From NCBI GenBank assembly GCA_003284265.1, contig QBVV01000017.1, forward strand, positions 1-41,196: a stretch of DNA of 41,196 nt. The letters are read 5' to 3'. Source of the DNA: SAR116 cluster bacterium AG-313-A07. GTDB taxonomy: Bacteria > Pseudomonadota > Alphaproteobacteria > Thalassobaculales > Thalassobaculaceae. A program made the translations under genes and the position numbers. This document shows, piece by piece, positions 33,550 to 41,196 of the stretch; within the stretch, counting starts at the first letter, position 1; the number at the start of each line of letters is the position of its first letter. The notes beneath the pieces are model-generated. The model had not been told where the DNA came from. It searched no databases and worked only from the letters and a program-made list of their open reading frames with translations.

Positions 33550-33579
33550 TTTTGGCACAAAAACATCATTGTGCCAAAA
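33550..33579. promoter_or_regulatory. Perfect 11-bp inverted repeat in the TAXI promoter region
   Basis: TTTTGGCACAA (33550-33560) is the exact inverse of TTGTGCCAAAA (33569-33579), separated by eight bases. TATAAA (33581-33586), a likely -10 box, follows at once, and no good -35 box is seen at normal distance. The site lies 49 bases before the TAXI ATG, in the space divergent to the ureohydrolase gene. No gene reads into it from the left, so a terminator is unlikely. A dimeric regulator operator or a leader hairpin are the main options. Confidence 0.6.
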
Positions 33580-33628
33580 GTATAAAATCAAAACCCTACT
33601 AAAAAGAATATATTGGGAGACATAAGAA

Positions 33629-34621
33629 ATGAAAAACATGTTTAAACTCCTTGCCCTATTGGTGGCCGCATTTGGAATTCTCGGCACATCAGTACACGCA
33701 CAGGAAATGAAATTTTTCAGAATAGGAACAGGCGGTGCCGGTGGAACATACTTCCCAATCGGAGGTCTGATAGCAAATGCAATTTCAAGTCCTCCGGGAG
33801 CGCGTTCGTGCGAAAAAGGGGGTACTTGTGGTGTCCCTGGATTAGTAGCGATTGCTGTTTCTACTAATGCATCTGTTTTCAATATGAACGCCGTTCAGGC
33901 AGGCAACTTGGAGGCGGGCCTAGCGGGAGCTCAAAGTGTAACTCAGGGGTATGAGGGTACTGGTAAGTTTAAGGGAAATAAAAAAGATAAAGTTCGTATT
34001 ATCGCTAACTTATATCCTGAAGACATGCATTTGGTGCTACCCAAAGGAAAAAAAATTGGAAGTTTAAAAGAGCTTAGTGGAAAACGTGTGGGAGTGGCAT
34101 CTGCCGGCTCAGGTACACAGGTTTCCGTAAAGATGATTTTAAAACATTATGGAATCAAAGTTAAAGAACAAGAGTTGGGACTAAAACAAAGTGCTCAGCG
34201 TCTTGCTGATGGACAGTTAGATGCCTTCTTTTATGCAGGGGGAACTCCATTCGCAGCATTAATTCAACTTGGTTCTACGAAAGGGTTTGAGCTCTATAAT
34301 TTCTCTGCTGCAGAACAGAAAGAGATAAATAAAATCATTCCTTATTATGTTGAGTCAAAGATTCCTGCGGGTACATATGAAACGATCAAATACGACGTAT
34401 CGACAGTTGCTGTTAACGGGCAGTTGGTCACGTCGATTGATCAACCGGCGGATTTGATCTATGGAATCACTAAGGCTTTGTGGAGTAAAAAGACGCGCGG
34501 TTTGCTTGATAAGGGCCATTCGAAAGGTAAAGCTATTCGATTAGAAACTGCGTTAAAAGGCGTGTTGATTCCGGTTCATCCTGGAGCCGCTAAGTTTTAT
34601 AAAGAAAAGGGCATGAAGTAA
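33629..34621 (+). CDS. TAXI family TRAP transporter solute-binding protein
   Basis: This periplasmic substrate-binding protein of a TRAP transporter has 330 residues. A signal peptide spans about residues 1-24 (hydrophobic core, cleavage at VHA|QE). The mature protein begins with FFRIGTGGAGGTYFPIGGLIANAIS, the TAXI family hallmark. MNAVQAGNLEAGLAGAQ, GKRVGVASAGSGTQVSVKMIL and LDAFFYAGGTPFAAL match later conserved parts. GGGAG lies nine bases before the ATG. A hairpin follows the stop, then the fused permease gene, so the two form a transporter operon. TAXI proteins bind organic acids or amino acids; the ligand here is unknown. Confidence 0.94.
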   Translation: MKNMFKLLALLVAAFGILGTSVHAQEMKFFRIGTGGAGGTYFPIGGLIANAISSPPGARSCEKGGTCGVPGLVAIAVSTNASVFNMNAVQAGNLEAGLAGAQSVTQGYEGTGKFKGNKKDKVRIIANLYPEDMHLVLPKGKKIGSLKELSGKRVGVASAGSGTQVSVKMILKHYGIKVKEQELGLKQSAQRLADGQLDAFFYAGGTPFAALIQLGSTKGFELYNFSAAEQKEINKIIPYYVESKIPAGTYETIKYDVSTVAVNGQLVTSIDQPADLIYGITKALWSKKTRGLLDKGHSKGKAIRLETALKGVLIPVHPGAAKFYKEKGMK

Positions 34622-34633
34622 GGTTTGTTCTCC

Positions 34634-34676
34634 AGATGCTATGGGGGTGAAGCAAAACCTTACTTCCATAGCATCT
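34634..34676 (+). terminator. Stable hairpin between TAXI and TRAP permease genes (attenuator-like)
   Basis: AGATGCTATGG (34634-34644) pairs perfectly with CCATAGCATCT (34666-34676). The stem can be extended by G-U, G-C and U-A pairs toward a loop of about 13 bases. A short ATTTT follows. It lies 13 bases after the TAXI stop. Such a hairpin would reduce read-through into the permease and protect the upstream mRNA, giving more binding protein than permease. The short T-run makes full termination doubtful. Confidence 0.6.
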
Positions 34677-34718
34677 ATTTTCCTGTATTAACTAGACTGA
34701 GAAGCAGTAAAGTTCCCA

Positions 34719-36809
34719 ATGACCGATTTTGACGTAAAAAAAGCTGAGGAATTAGAGGAAAAATACGATTCCGGACTTCAAACTCGGGTAATTGGCCCCT
34801 TCTTAGTTAAATTCACCTTTATTTTTTCTATAGTTTTTGCGTTATATCATTATGTAACTGCTGGAACTGGCGTCCCTATTGATTATTGGCATATGGGAAC
34901 CCACATGGCGGGTGTTTTTGTATTGGTGTTCATAGGTTTTCCAGCCATACGAAACGACGCAAGTAAAACGCTAAAAAGAAATACCTGGTGGCGGTACGCT
35001 AATGTTCCTATTTGGGACTGGTTGTTGATGCTAGCAGGAATTTCTGCGGCGTATTATGTTGGGATTACATGGTATGAGATTGATTTCGAATTCCTAGGAG
35101 GAAGATTTCAACTCCCAGATCAGGTTTTACGGCAAGGTAACCCCGCGCTAATTGATGTTATATTTGGAACTATTTTAATCGTTATATTATTGGAGGCTGT
35201 GCGCCGAACTCTCGGTATTATAGTCCCCATAATTATCGTTATTTTTACTATTTACGCAGTTTTTGGAATGTATATGCCATTTCAAATCCTAAAGCATCCA
35301 GGCGTTAGTTGGAACTTATTCGTAAATAGCATGTACTTCCCTGAGGAGGGAATTTATGGAGTTACACTCTGGATTGTTTCAACGGTTGTTTTCCACTTTG
35401 TACTCTTTGGAATTTTAGCTCAACGAATGGGTTTGGGACAATTCTTTGTAGATATAGCAACCGTCCTTGCAGGGCGATATACGGGTGGGCTAGCAAAAGT
35501 TAGTGTTGTTTCTTCTGCATTTTTTGGAACTATTTCCGGATCTTCTATCGCAAATACTGTCTCCACCGGCTCGCTAACAATACCTAATATGAAACGAATG
35601 GGTTATCCCGGCCATCTCGCTGGTGGTGTCGAAGCAGCATCCAGTGCAGGAGGACAAATTACACCGCCTATTATGGGAGCTGCTGCTTTTGTGATGGCGG
35701 AATTTTTAGAATTGCCATACACAACTATTATATTAGCCGCACTTGTTCCCGCTGCAATGCATTATATTGGCGTTATGTCCATTGTTCATTTCGAAGCGAA
35801 GCGTCTCGGTCTTAAAGGCATGCCCGCTTCTGAAATACCGAGATTGTGGGATGTATTAAAAAAAGGCTGGCCGACTGCTATACCACTGGCAGTTTTAATA
35901 TACGTCCTTTTCAGCGGTTACTCCCCACACATGGCTGCTTTTTGGGGGATCACTTCCGCGCTGGTAGTTGGCTTTTTAAATCCAATGCATCGCATAGGTT
36001 TGAATGACATTTTTGAAGGTTGTGTTACGGGTGTAAAATATGCGCTTGCGGTCGGTGCGGTTTGTGCGGCTATTGGGATTGTTGTTGGCGTTGTAAATAC
36101 CACCGGATTAGGTTTCCGGTTAGGATTCATGGTCACGGAAGTAGCCGTGAATTTTGGTGAAACATTAATGCCTCTGTTTTCTTGGTTCCCACTTGCAGAG
36201 TTTTCGTTGCAGGATTTAACACTTTTTATTTCTTTAATAATGATAGCAGTAACGTGCATTTTCATGGGAGCCGGCCTTCCGACAACGGCTCTGTATATTA
36301 TGCTTGCTACTGTTGCCCAGCCAGCACTCGGAAATTTGGGAGTGCCTCCGCTTGCTTCACATTTATTTGTTTTATATTATGGGGTTATATCAGAAATAAC
36401 TCCTCCCGTTTGTGCTTCGGCTTATGCAGCAGCAGGAATTGCTGGAGCAAACCCTTTTAGAACAGGATTATCTGCATTTTCCCTTGGTATCGCCAAACTT
36501 ATGGTCCCAATGGTGTTCGTCTATTCACCAGTAATGTTAATTGTGATTGACGGTTATTTTTCATGGTCGTCATTTTTATCTACCACGCTCAGCTGCGCGG
36601 TCGGTGTGTTTATGGTAGCGACATCTGTTGCAGGCTATTTCTTAACCGCCATGCCTGCAAGTATACGGATTGCGATGGCCCTTGCAGGAATACTTTTGGT
36701 GGCGCCGGGTATGAAAAGTGACATCTACGCTGTAGTTGTTTTTTTGCCAGTGCTTGCCCACCAACTTTTAACACGAAGAAGAATACTAAGACGTAGCAAT
36801 AATAATTAG
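34719..36809 (+). CDS. TRAP transporter fused permease (DctQM type)
   Basis: This inner-membrane protein of 696 residues combines the small (DctQ-like, about residues 25-185) and large (DctM-like, about 195-650) TRAP permease subunits in one chain, as is usual for TAXI systems. It has many hydrophobic helices. Large-subunit landmarks are SAFFGTISGSSIANTVSTGS, EAASSAGGQITPPIMGAAAF, the second-half FMGAGLPTTALYIMLATV, and ISEITPPVCASAYAAAGIAG. The ATG at 34719 has only a weak GAAG-type ribosome-binding site. It works with the TAXI binding protein in Na+-coupled uptake. Its cargo may be a substrate of the divergent ureohydrolase/RraA genes, by context only. Confidence 0.94.
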   Translation: MTDFDVKKAEELEEKYDSGLQTRVIGPFLVKFTFIFSIVFALYHYVTAGTGVPIDYWHMGTHMAGVFVLVFIGFPAIRNDASKTLKRNTWWRYANVPIWDWLLMLAGISAAYYVGITWYEIDFEFLGGRFQLPDQVLRQGNPALIDVIFGTILIVILLEAVRRTLGIIVPIIIVIFTIYAVFGMYMPFQILKHPGVSWNLFVNSMYFPEEGIYGVTLWIVSTVVFHFVLFGILAQRMGLGQFFVDIATVLAGRYTGGLAKVSVVSSAFFGTISGSSIANTVSTGSLTIPNMKRMGYPGHLAGGVEAASSAGGQITPPIMGAAAFVMAEFLELPYTTIILAALVPAAMHYIGVMSIVHFEAKRLGLKGMPASEIPRLWDVLKKGWPTAIPLAVLIYVLFSGYSPHMAAFWGITSALVVGFLNPMHRIGLNDIFEGCVTGVKYALAVGAVCAAIGIVVGVVNTTGLGFRLGFMVTEVAVNFGETLMPLFSWFPLAEFSLQDLTLFISLIMIAVTCIFMGAGLPTTALYIMLATVAQPALGNLGVPPLASHLFVLYYGVISEITPPVCASAYAAAGIAGANPFRTGLSAFSLGIAKLMVPMVFVYSPVMLIVIDGYFSWSSFLSTTLSCAVGVFMVATSVAGYFLTAMPASIRIAMALAGILLVAPGMKSDIYAVVVFLPVLAHQLLTRRRILRRSNNN

Positions 36810-37221
36810 CCACGGAAATTATTTTTTTCACCATTTTCCCGCGGAAAAGAGTAGCTAAAACGAAACTAAGTTAAATTTTAAAAGATTGATCTGACCAAAT
36901 ATCAATAAAAACAATGACTTAGAGAAAATAGTCACTTTAAAGTCACCTAAGATTACACTATATCCCATCATATTTCATCACACTGTTGTTTCAGAACTGG
37001 CTTATTGTTAGGGTTATCAAAGTTGGTTGTCTGGTCTTCTTTGTGGTATTGCTCACTGTATGACCTCGCAACAACGACTATATTGAAGGGAGTAGATCTT
37101 ATTGAGAGTCCATGTTGGGAGAGGGAGAACCAAACAATAGTTTGTCGAGTGTAACGTCGCAACTAATTGGTATTTCCTTTAAATCGTTCAATTATTTAGT
37201 TTTCAAATAAGGGTTGGTTAC
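36810..37221. other. Intergenic region before the repeat-protein gene
   Basis: These 412 bases are AT-rich. A small palindrome (TTTTCC, 36834-36839, with GGAAAA, 36843-36848) lies near the TRAP stop but lacks a T-tract. GTCAC occurs twice in a short direct repeat near 36930-36946. A minus-strand frame of about 64 codons looks spurious. AAGGG eight bases before 37222 is the ribosome-binding site of the next gene. Confidence 0.5.
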
Positions 37222-40200
37222 ATGGCCGACGAAATTGAGTTTAACAACAGTTTGGGCACTGCGACTATCCTTCGGGGAGGACTAGTCTCTGGAAGTCTGG
37301 CCAATTCTAGTGATATTGATTATTATAGAACAGGGACAGGCCTAGGCTTTGGTCTTGATGCGCCAAATGGGTTTATCGTTTCAAGTGGCGACGCGTTATC
37401 AATAAATTTCGACTCCCCAACAAATCTTAACAATCAAGATACTATATCCATATCTGTTTTGGATGAGAATGGTAACTTATTGAGCCGAGTTGCCGATGGT
37501 AGGGATTTTGCTTTTACGACAGCAGTTTCATCCAATGGGCCCTATTATATTGCTGTTGAAGACTTGTCGGACCAATATGGCGTATTCCCAAGCGGGACTT
37601 ACGGATTAACTGTGAATGTTATCTCAGGTGGGGCACTTGTTGGTGGCAACGGCAATAGACCTTACGAAATTGAAAATAATAATTCCTTAGCCAATGCCCA
37701 ACAACTTAATGCTGGCGCAAACATAATCACAGGCCAACTCTATTTAGACACGGATTTAATCACAGGTGGTGAACCACACTCTAACGATATAGATATTTTC
37801 CGACTGAACGAGCAGGCCGCTGGGACAATTAATGTAACATTTAATCCACCAACTCATGGCCAATTCGCTCTTCCGGATGGAAGATATAACGTATCAATTT
37901 TAGCATCTGATGGCAGTACTCTTGCTCAACAAGTTACCAATAATAATTTAACATTTTCTCAGGCTGTAACTGGCAGCGGCCCCTACTATGTTAAGGTTGA
38001 GATACCCACCGATACTGGTAAAGATATAATTAGTCTAAATGATGACGCATACACCCTTAGCATAGAACATATTGCAAGTAACACTGTTCCTGTTGCTGGT
38101 AATGATACGGCAACAGTTGTAGCCGGTCAGCGCACAACGATTAACATTGGTGCCAATGACACGGATGCGAATAATGACGAGCTGACGACAACAGGATTAA
38201 CAAGCCCGTCCAAGGGCACTGTCAGTTATAATAATAACACGGGCTCTGCGGATACGGTCAGCTATACTGGGTTCGCCAATTCCAGTGGCACCGATAGCTT
38301 CACGTATCAGGTCTCGGACGGTAAAGGCGGTACGGATACTGCCACGGTCACAGTATCGTTCCAGAACGCAGTCCCTGTTGCCAATAATGATACGGCAACG
38401 GCGCATGTCGGTCAGAGCACAACGATTAATATCGGTGCCAATGACAGTGATCCTAACAACGATGAGCTTACAACCTCGGGTGTAAGCAACCCAGGTAAAG
38501 GCAGTGTCATCTATACGAACAATACGGGTTCATCAGATACGGTCACTTATACCCCGCTGTCTACCGCCACGGGAACCGATAGCTTCACGTATCAGGTCTC
38601 GGACGGTAAAGGCGGTACGGATACCGCGACGGTGACAATAACACTGCAAAATAAACCGGTTGCCGGCAATGACTCAGCGTCTGTTAGGCTGGGTCAAAGT
38701 ACAGTAATTGCCATTGGCGCGAATGATACCGATGCGAATGGTGATGAGTTAACAACCGTTGGTTTAATAAACCCAAGCAAAGGTACCGCCAGTTATACGA
38801 ACAATACGGGTGCTGCTGACACGGTCACCTACACGCCATTTTCTAATGCAAGTGGCACAGATAGCTTTGTCTACCGGGTCTCTGATGGTAACGGTGGTAC
38901 CGATACAGCGACAGTATCGATCACCTTCCAGAATGCTGCACCTGTTGCTGGTGATGACAGTGCAACAGCAATCGCGGGTCAGCGTACGACGATTAATATT
39001 GGTGCAAACGATACAGACGCCAATAATGATGAGCTGACGACATCGGGATTAACAAACCCGCTGAAGGGTACGGTCAGTTATACGAACAATACAGGTTCAG
39101 CAGATACGGTGACGTATACGGCTTTTTCCAATGCGAGCGGCAATGATAGTTTTAGCTACCAGGTCTCTGACGGCAAAGGCGGCACCGATAGTGCCACTGT
39201 CTCGATTACATTCCAGAATGCTGCTCCCGTAGCTAATAATGATACGGCAACAGCCAGTGTGGGCCAGAGTACAACGATTAATGTTGGTGCAAACGATACG
39301 GACGCCAATAATGATGAGTTAACAACAACAGGTGTCACCAATCCATTACAGGGTAGCGTATTTTACAATAATAATATTGGTACATCAGATACGGCGACCT
39401 ATACGCCATTTTCTAATGCAAGCGGTACGGATAGTTTTACGTATCAGGTATCAGACGGAAAAGGCGGCACGGATATGGCCACGGTAACCGTATCGTTCCA
39501 GAACTTTGCCCCTGTTGCGAACAATGATACAGCGAATGTTATTGGCGGCCGCAGTAATGTCATTGAGATTGGTGCCAACGATACAGACCGGAACAATGAC
39601 GAGTTAACGACAACGGGTGTTACTAATCCCTTAAAAGGTAATGTTGTCTATAATAACAATATCAATTCAGCCGATACGGTGACCTATACACCGTTTGCAA
39701 ATGTCACCGGCACCGACAGTTTTACTTATCAGGTCTCGGACGGAAAGGGCGGTACGGATACCGCAACGGTAACCGTGACCCTCAATACGCCGCCCGTTGC
39801 ATCAGATGATACTGCGAGTGCAACCGCCGGTCAGAGTGTCACAATCAATATTGGCTCTAACGACAGAGATGCGGATAGCGGCGATCGCTTGACGACCAGT
39901 GGATTTACTAATCCCACACAGGGTCGTGTTGATTATGTAAATAATGTATTTTCTGCCGACCAGGTGATCTATACGGCGTTTGGTTCTGCTATTGGAACGG
40001 ATAGTTTTACCTATCAGGTTGATGACGGCAGGGGCGGTACCGATACCGCAAGGGTGACGGTAAACCTGACAGCCCGGGACGTTCCAGGTGATCGCACAAC
40101 CACCGAGACCATTCAGGTTGGTAGTTTTGTTACCAGTGAACATACGGCCAACGACTTTGCAGACTTTTACGCCTTTGAAGCCATTGCCGGTAAAACATAT

Positions 40201-41196
40201 CTTGCAAGTATCGAAGGTGTCTCTACCAATGCCGGGACCATGACCGATCCACTTGTTGCGATCTATGATACTACAGGGCAACAGGCACTTCTCTTTGATG
40301 ATGATAGTGGTATTGGCTTAAACGGATCATTAATCTCGGAAGTTTATGTAAGCGGCACCTATTATTTAGCGTCAATCAGTACAAGCAATAATGACTTTTC
40401 GACAGGAAGTTACAAGCTAAGCTTAGATGAGATTAATACAATACCTATCGCGTTGGATGATACGGCATTTGTCGACGCAGGAGACACTGTTCGTATAAAC
40501 ATTGGCCTTAATGATACTGATGGCAATATTGAAGATTTTCTGAGTTCGAGCGGCGTAACGCAGCCGAGTAAGGGGACAGTGACGTATAGCCCGGATAGTA
40601 TCGCTGGGATCAACACAACGTTTTATGATTTTGTAGATTATACGGCTAATCCTGGTGCTTCTGGCACCGACAGTTTTGTCTATCAGGTCTCTGACGGTAA
40701 AGGAGGCACGGATACAGCAACAGTAACCGTTAATATTAATGCATCAGTGACTACAACGAGCTCACCCGGCGCTGAGGTATACAGATTTTTCAATACCGAT
40801 AATGAAAAACATTTTTATACCAAAGACGAGTTTGAAGCGAATTCAATACTTCAAAATCTTCCGCAGTACAGACTGGACGGACCTGCATTTAAAGTTGCTA
40901 ACCCGGAAAATGGTCCGGTAGTCGACGTCTATAGGCTTTATAACACCCAGAGTGGAACGCATCTCTTTACTATCGATACCAACGAGCGTGATACAGTTTT
41001 AGCTACACTGGATAATTTTGTTTATGAAGGGATAGCGTATCAAGCGCATAATGAACCCTTGGCTGATACTCTGCCACTTTACCGGTTCTTCCACACGCAA
41101 ACAGGCAATCATTTTTATACGGTTAATGAAGAAGAGATTCTGGATATCGAACTAACTCAATCTCCCCCTTATAATTCTGAGGGCATTAAGTGGTAC
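37222..41196 (+). CDS. Large secreted/surface repeat protein (PPC, Ig/cadherin-like tandem repeats, DUF5648-like), 3'-truncated
   Basis: The frame runs from ATG 37222 to the window end without a stop: 1325 residues so far. There is no N-terminal signal peptide (MADEIEFNNSLGTATILRGG), so C-terminal-signal type I secretion is plausible. Domains in order: two pre-peptidase-C-terminal-like beta domains (about 10-135 and 150-288); seven tandem repeats of 94-95 residues (about 290-952) with pattern PVAxNDTATV, INIGANDTDANNDELTT, GTDSFTYQVSDGKGGTDTAT; a third PPC-like domain (about 953-1073); an eighth repeat (about 1075-1170); then three YRFFNTxxGxHFYT units (from about 1186) typical of DUF5648. 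Asp/Asn-rich loops suggest Ca2+ binding. It is probably an adhesin or extracellular-matrix protein. Confidence 0.88.
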   Translation, partial: MADEIEFNNSLGTATILRGGLVSGSLANSSDIDYYRTGTGLGFGLDAPNGFIVSSGDALSINFDSPTNLNNQDTISISVLDENGNLLSRVADGRDFAFTTAVSSNGPYYIAVEDLSDQYGVFPSGTYGLTVNVISGGALVGGNGNRPYEIENNNSLANAQQLNAGANIITGQLYLDTDLITGGEPHSNDIDIFRLNEQAAGTINVTFNPPTHGQFALPDGRYNVSILASDGSTLAQQVTNNNLTFSQAVTGSGPYYVKVEIPTDTGKDIISLNDDAYTLSIEHIASNTVPVAGNDTATVVAGQRTTINIGANDTDANNDELTTTGLTSPSKGTVSYNNNTGSADTVSYTGFANSSGTDSFTYQVSDGKGGTDTATVTVSFQNAVPVANNDTATAHVGQSTTINIGANDSDPNNDELTTSGVSNPGKGSVIYTNNTGSSDTVTYTPLSTATGTDSFTYQVSDGKGGTDTATVTITLQNKPVAGNDSASVRLGQSTVIAIGANDTDANGDELTTVGLINPSKGTASYTNNTGAADTVTYTPFSNASGTDSFVYRVSDGNGGTDTATVSITFQNAAPVAGDDSATAIAGQRTTINIGANDTDANNDELTTSGLTNPLKGTVSYTNNTGSADTVTYTAFSNASGNDSFSYQVSDGKGGTDSATVSITFQNAAPVANNDTATASVGQSTTINVGANDTDANNDELTTTGVTNPLQGSVFYNNNIGTSDTATYTPFSNASGTDSFTYQVSDGKGGTDMATVTVSFQNFAPVANNDTANVIGGRSNVIEIGANDTDRNNDELTTTGVTNPLKGNVVYNNNINSADTVTYTPFANVTGTDSFTYQVSDGKGGTDTATVTVTLNTPPVASDDTASATAGQSVTINIGSNDRDADSGDRLTTSGFTNPTQGRVDYVNNVFSADQVIYTAFGSAIGTDSFTYQVDDGRGGTDTARVTVNLTARDVPGDRTTTETIQVGSFVTSEHTANDFADFYAFEAIAGKTYLASIEGVSTNAGTMTDPLVAIYDTTGQQALLFDDDSGIGLNGSLISEVYVSGTYYLASISTSNNDFSTGSYKLSLDEINTIPIALDDTAFVDAGDTVRINIGLNDTDGNIEDFLSSSGVTQPSKGTVTYSPDSIAGINTTFYDFVDYTANPGASGTDSFVYQVSDGKGGTDTATVTVNINASVTTTSSPGAEVYRFFNTDNEKHFYTKDEFEANSILQNLPQYRLDGPAFKVANPENGPVVDVYRLYNTQSGTHLFTIDTNERDTVLATLDNFVYEGIAYQAHNEPLADTLPLYRFFHTQTGNHFYTVNEEEILDIELTQSPPYNSEGIKWY
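38089..40077 (+). repeat. Seven tandem 282-285-bp coding repeats
   Basis: Repeat starts, set at the Pro codon of PVA, are 38089, 38374, 38656, 38941, 39226, 39511 and 39793. Spacings are 285, 282, 285, 285, 285 and 282 bases, always in frame. An eighth, diverged unit starts at 40444 after a PPC-like domain. Some units share long identical DNA: 38290-38339 and 38575-38624 are the same over 50 bases. This points to recent duplication or gene conversion. Confidence 0.92.

Noticed and set aside
33552-33574. Possible sigma54 promoter (TGGCAC ... TTGTGC)
   Set aside because: The spacing between TGGCAC and the second element is too long for the -24/-12 arrangement. The palindrome explains the bases better.
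36968-37162. Small minus-strand open frame before the repeat gene
   Set aside because: No family features and no supporting ribosome-binding site; treated as chance.
38089-40077. Possible CRISPR-like or satellite repeat array
   Set aside because: Units are 282-285 bases, always multiples of three and translate to a conserved beta-domain pattern, so these are protein repeats.
39802-40281. Minus-strand open frame of 159 codons across the repeat gene
   Set aside because: It lies antisense to the repeat protein and exists because the repeats are free of stops on both strands. It shows no family features.

Overview
This is a 41 kb stretch of a low-GC bacterial chromosome, dense with metabolic genes. 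It is most likely from a marine-type alphaproteobacterium. That assignment is inference: it rests on the gene mix (TAXI-type TRAP transporter, hydantoinase A/B pair, several nitronate-monooxygenase-like flavoproteins, Rieske oxygenase, malate synthase G, DMT exporters) and on AT-rich codon use. I found no rRNA, tRNA, CRISPR array, insertion sequence or phage gene. The window opens inside a MATE transporter gene and ends inside a giant repeat-protein gene, so both terminal genes are partial.

Layout. (1) 1-7346: MATE transporter, GMC oxidoreductase, a small acidic protein next to a Rap1a/Tai-type periplasmic protein, a HAD-family hydrolase, a Baeyer-Villiger-type flavin monooxygenase and a DMT permease. 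(2) 7656-13453: four co-directional genes, namely a methyltransferase, an acyl-CoA ligase, a DMT permease and a TPR-methyltransferase fusion. (3) 13542-16729, minus strand: a compact four-gene operon transcribed as 2-hydroxychromene-2-carboxylate isomerase-like, 2-oxopent-4-enoate hydratase-like, amidohydrolase, SDR. These families are typical of aromatic-ring catabolism. (4) 17070-22193, plus strand and divergent from block 3: a nitronate-monooxygenase-like protein, a phthalate-type Rieske oxygenase, a glutamine-synthetase-like ligase and an orphan PD-(D/E)XK nuclease. (5) 22197-27193, minus strand: a second nitronate-monooxygenase-like gene followed by hyuA and hyuB. (6) 27727-31118: malate synthase G behind a good sigma70-like promoter, then a monomeric-sarcosine-oxidase-like flavoenzyme. 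(7) 31631-36809: an RraA-like aldolase and a ureohydrolase on the minus strand, divergent from a TAXI solute-binding protein and a fused TRAP permease. A perfect 11-bp inverted repeat lies upstream of the TAXI gene. (8) 37222-41196: a secreted or surface protein with pre-peptidase-like domains, eight 94-95-residue Ig/cadherin-like repeats and a DUF5648-like C-terminal region.

How the genes may work together. Blocks 3-5 look like a catabolic island for an aromatic or nitrogen-bearing ring compound. The most suggestive pair is the Rieske oxygenase directly followed by a GS-like ligase. This recalls aniline and alkylamine pathways in which the amine is first gamma-glutamylated. Blocks 6-7 contain enzyme families that release or consume small C2/C3 acids (amine oxidase, ureohydrolase, D-x20-R-D aldolase, malate synthase) beside a TRAP importer for organic acids. 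No substrate can be fixed from sequence alone. Block 8 is unrelated and shows recent internal repeat duplication.
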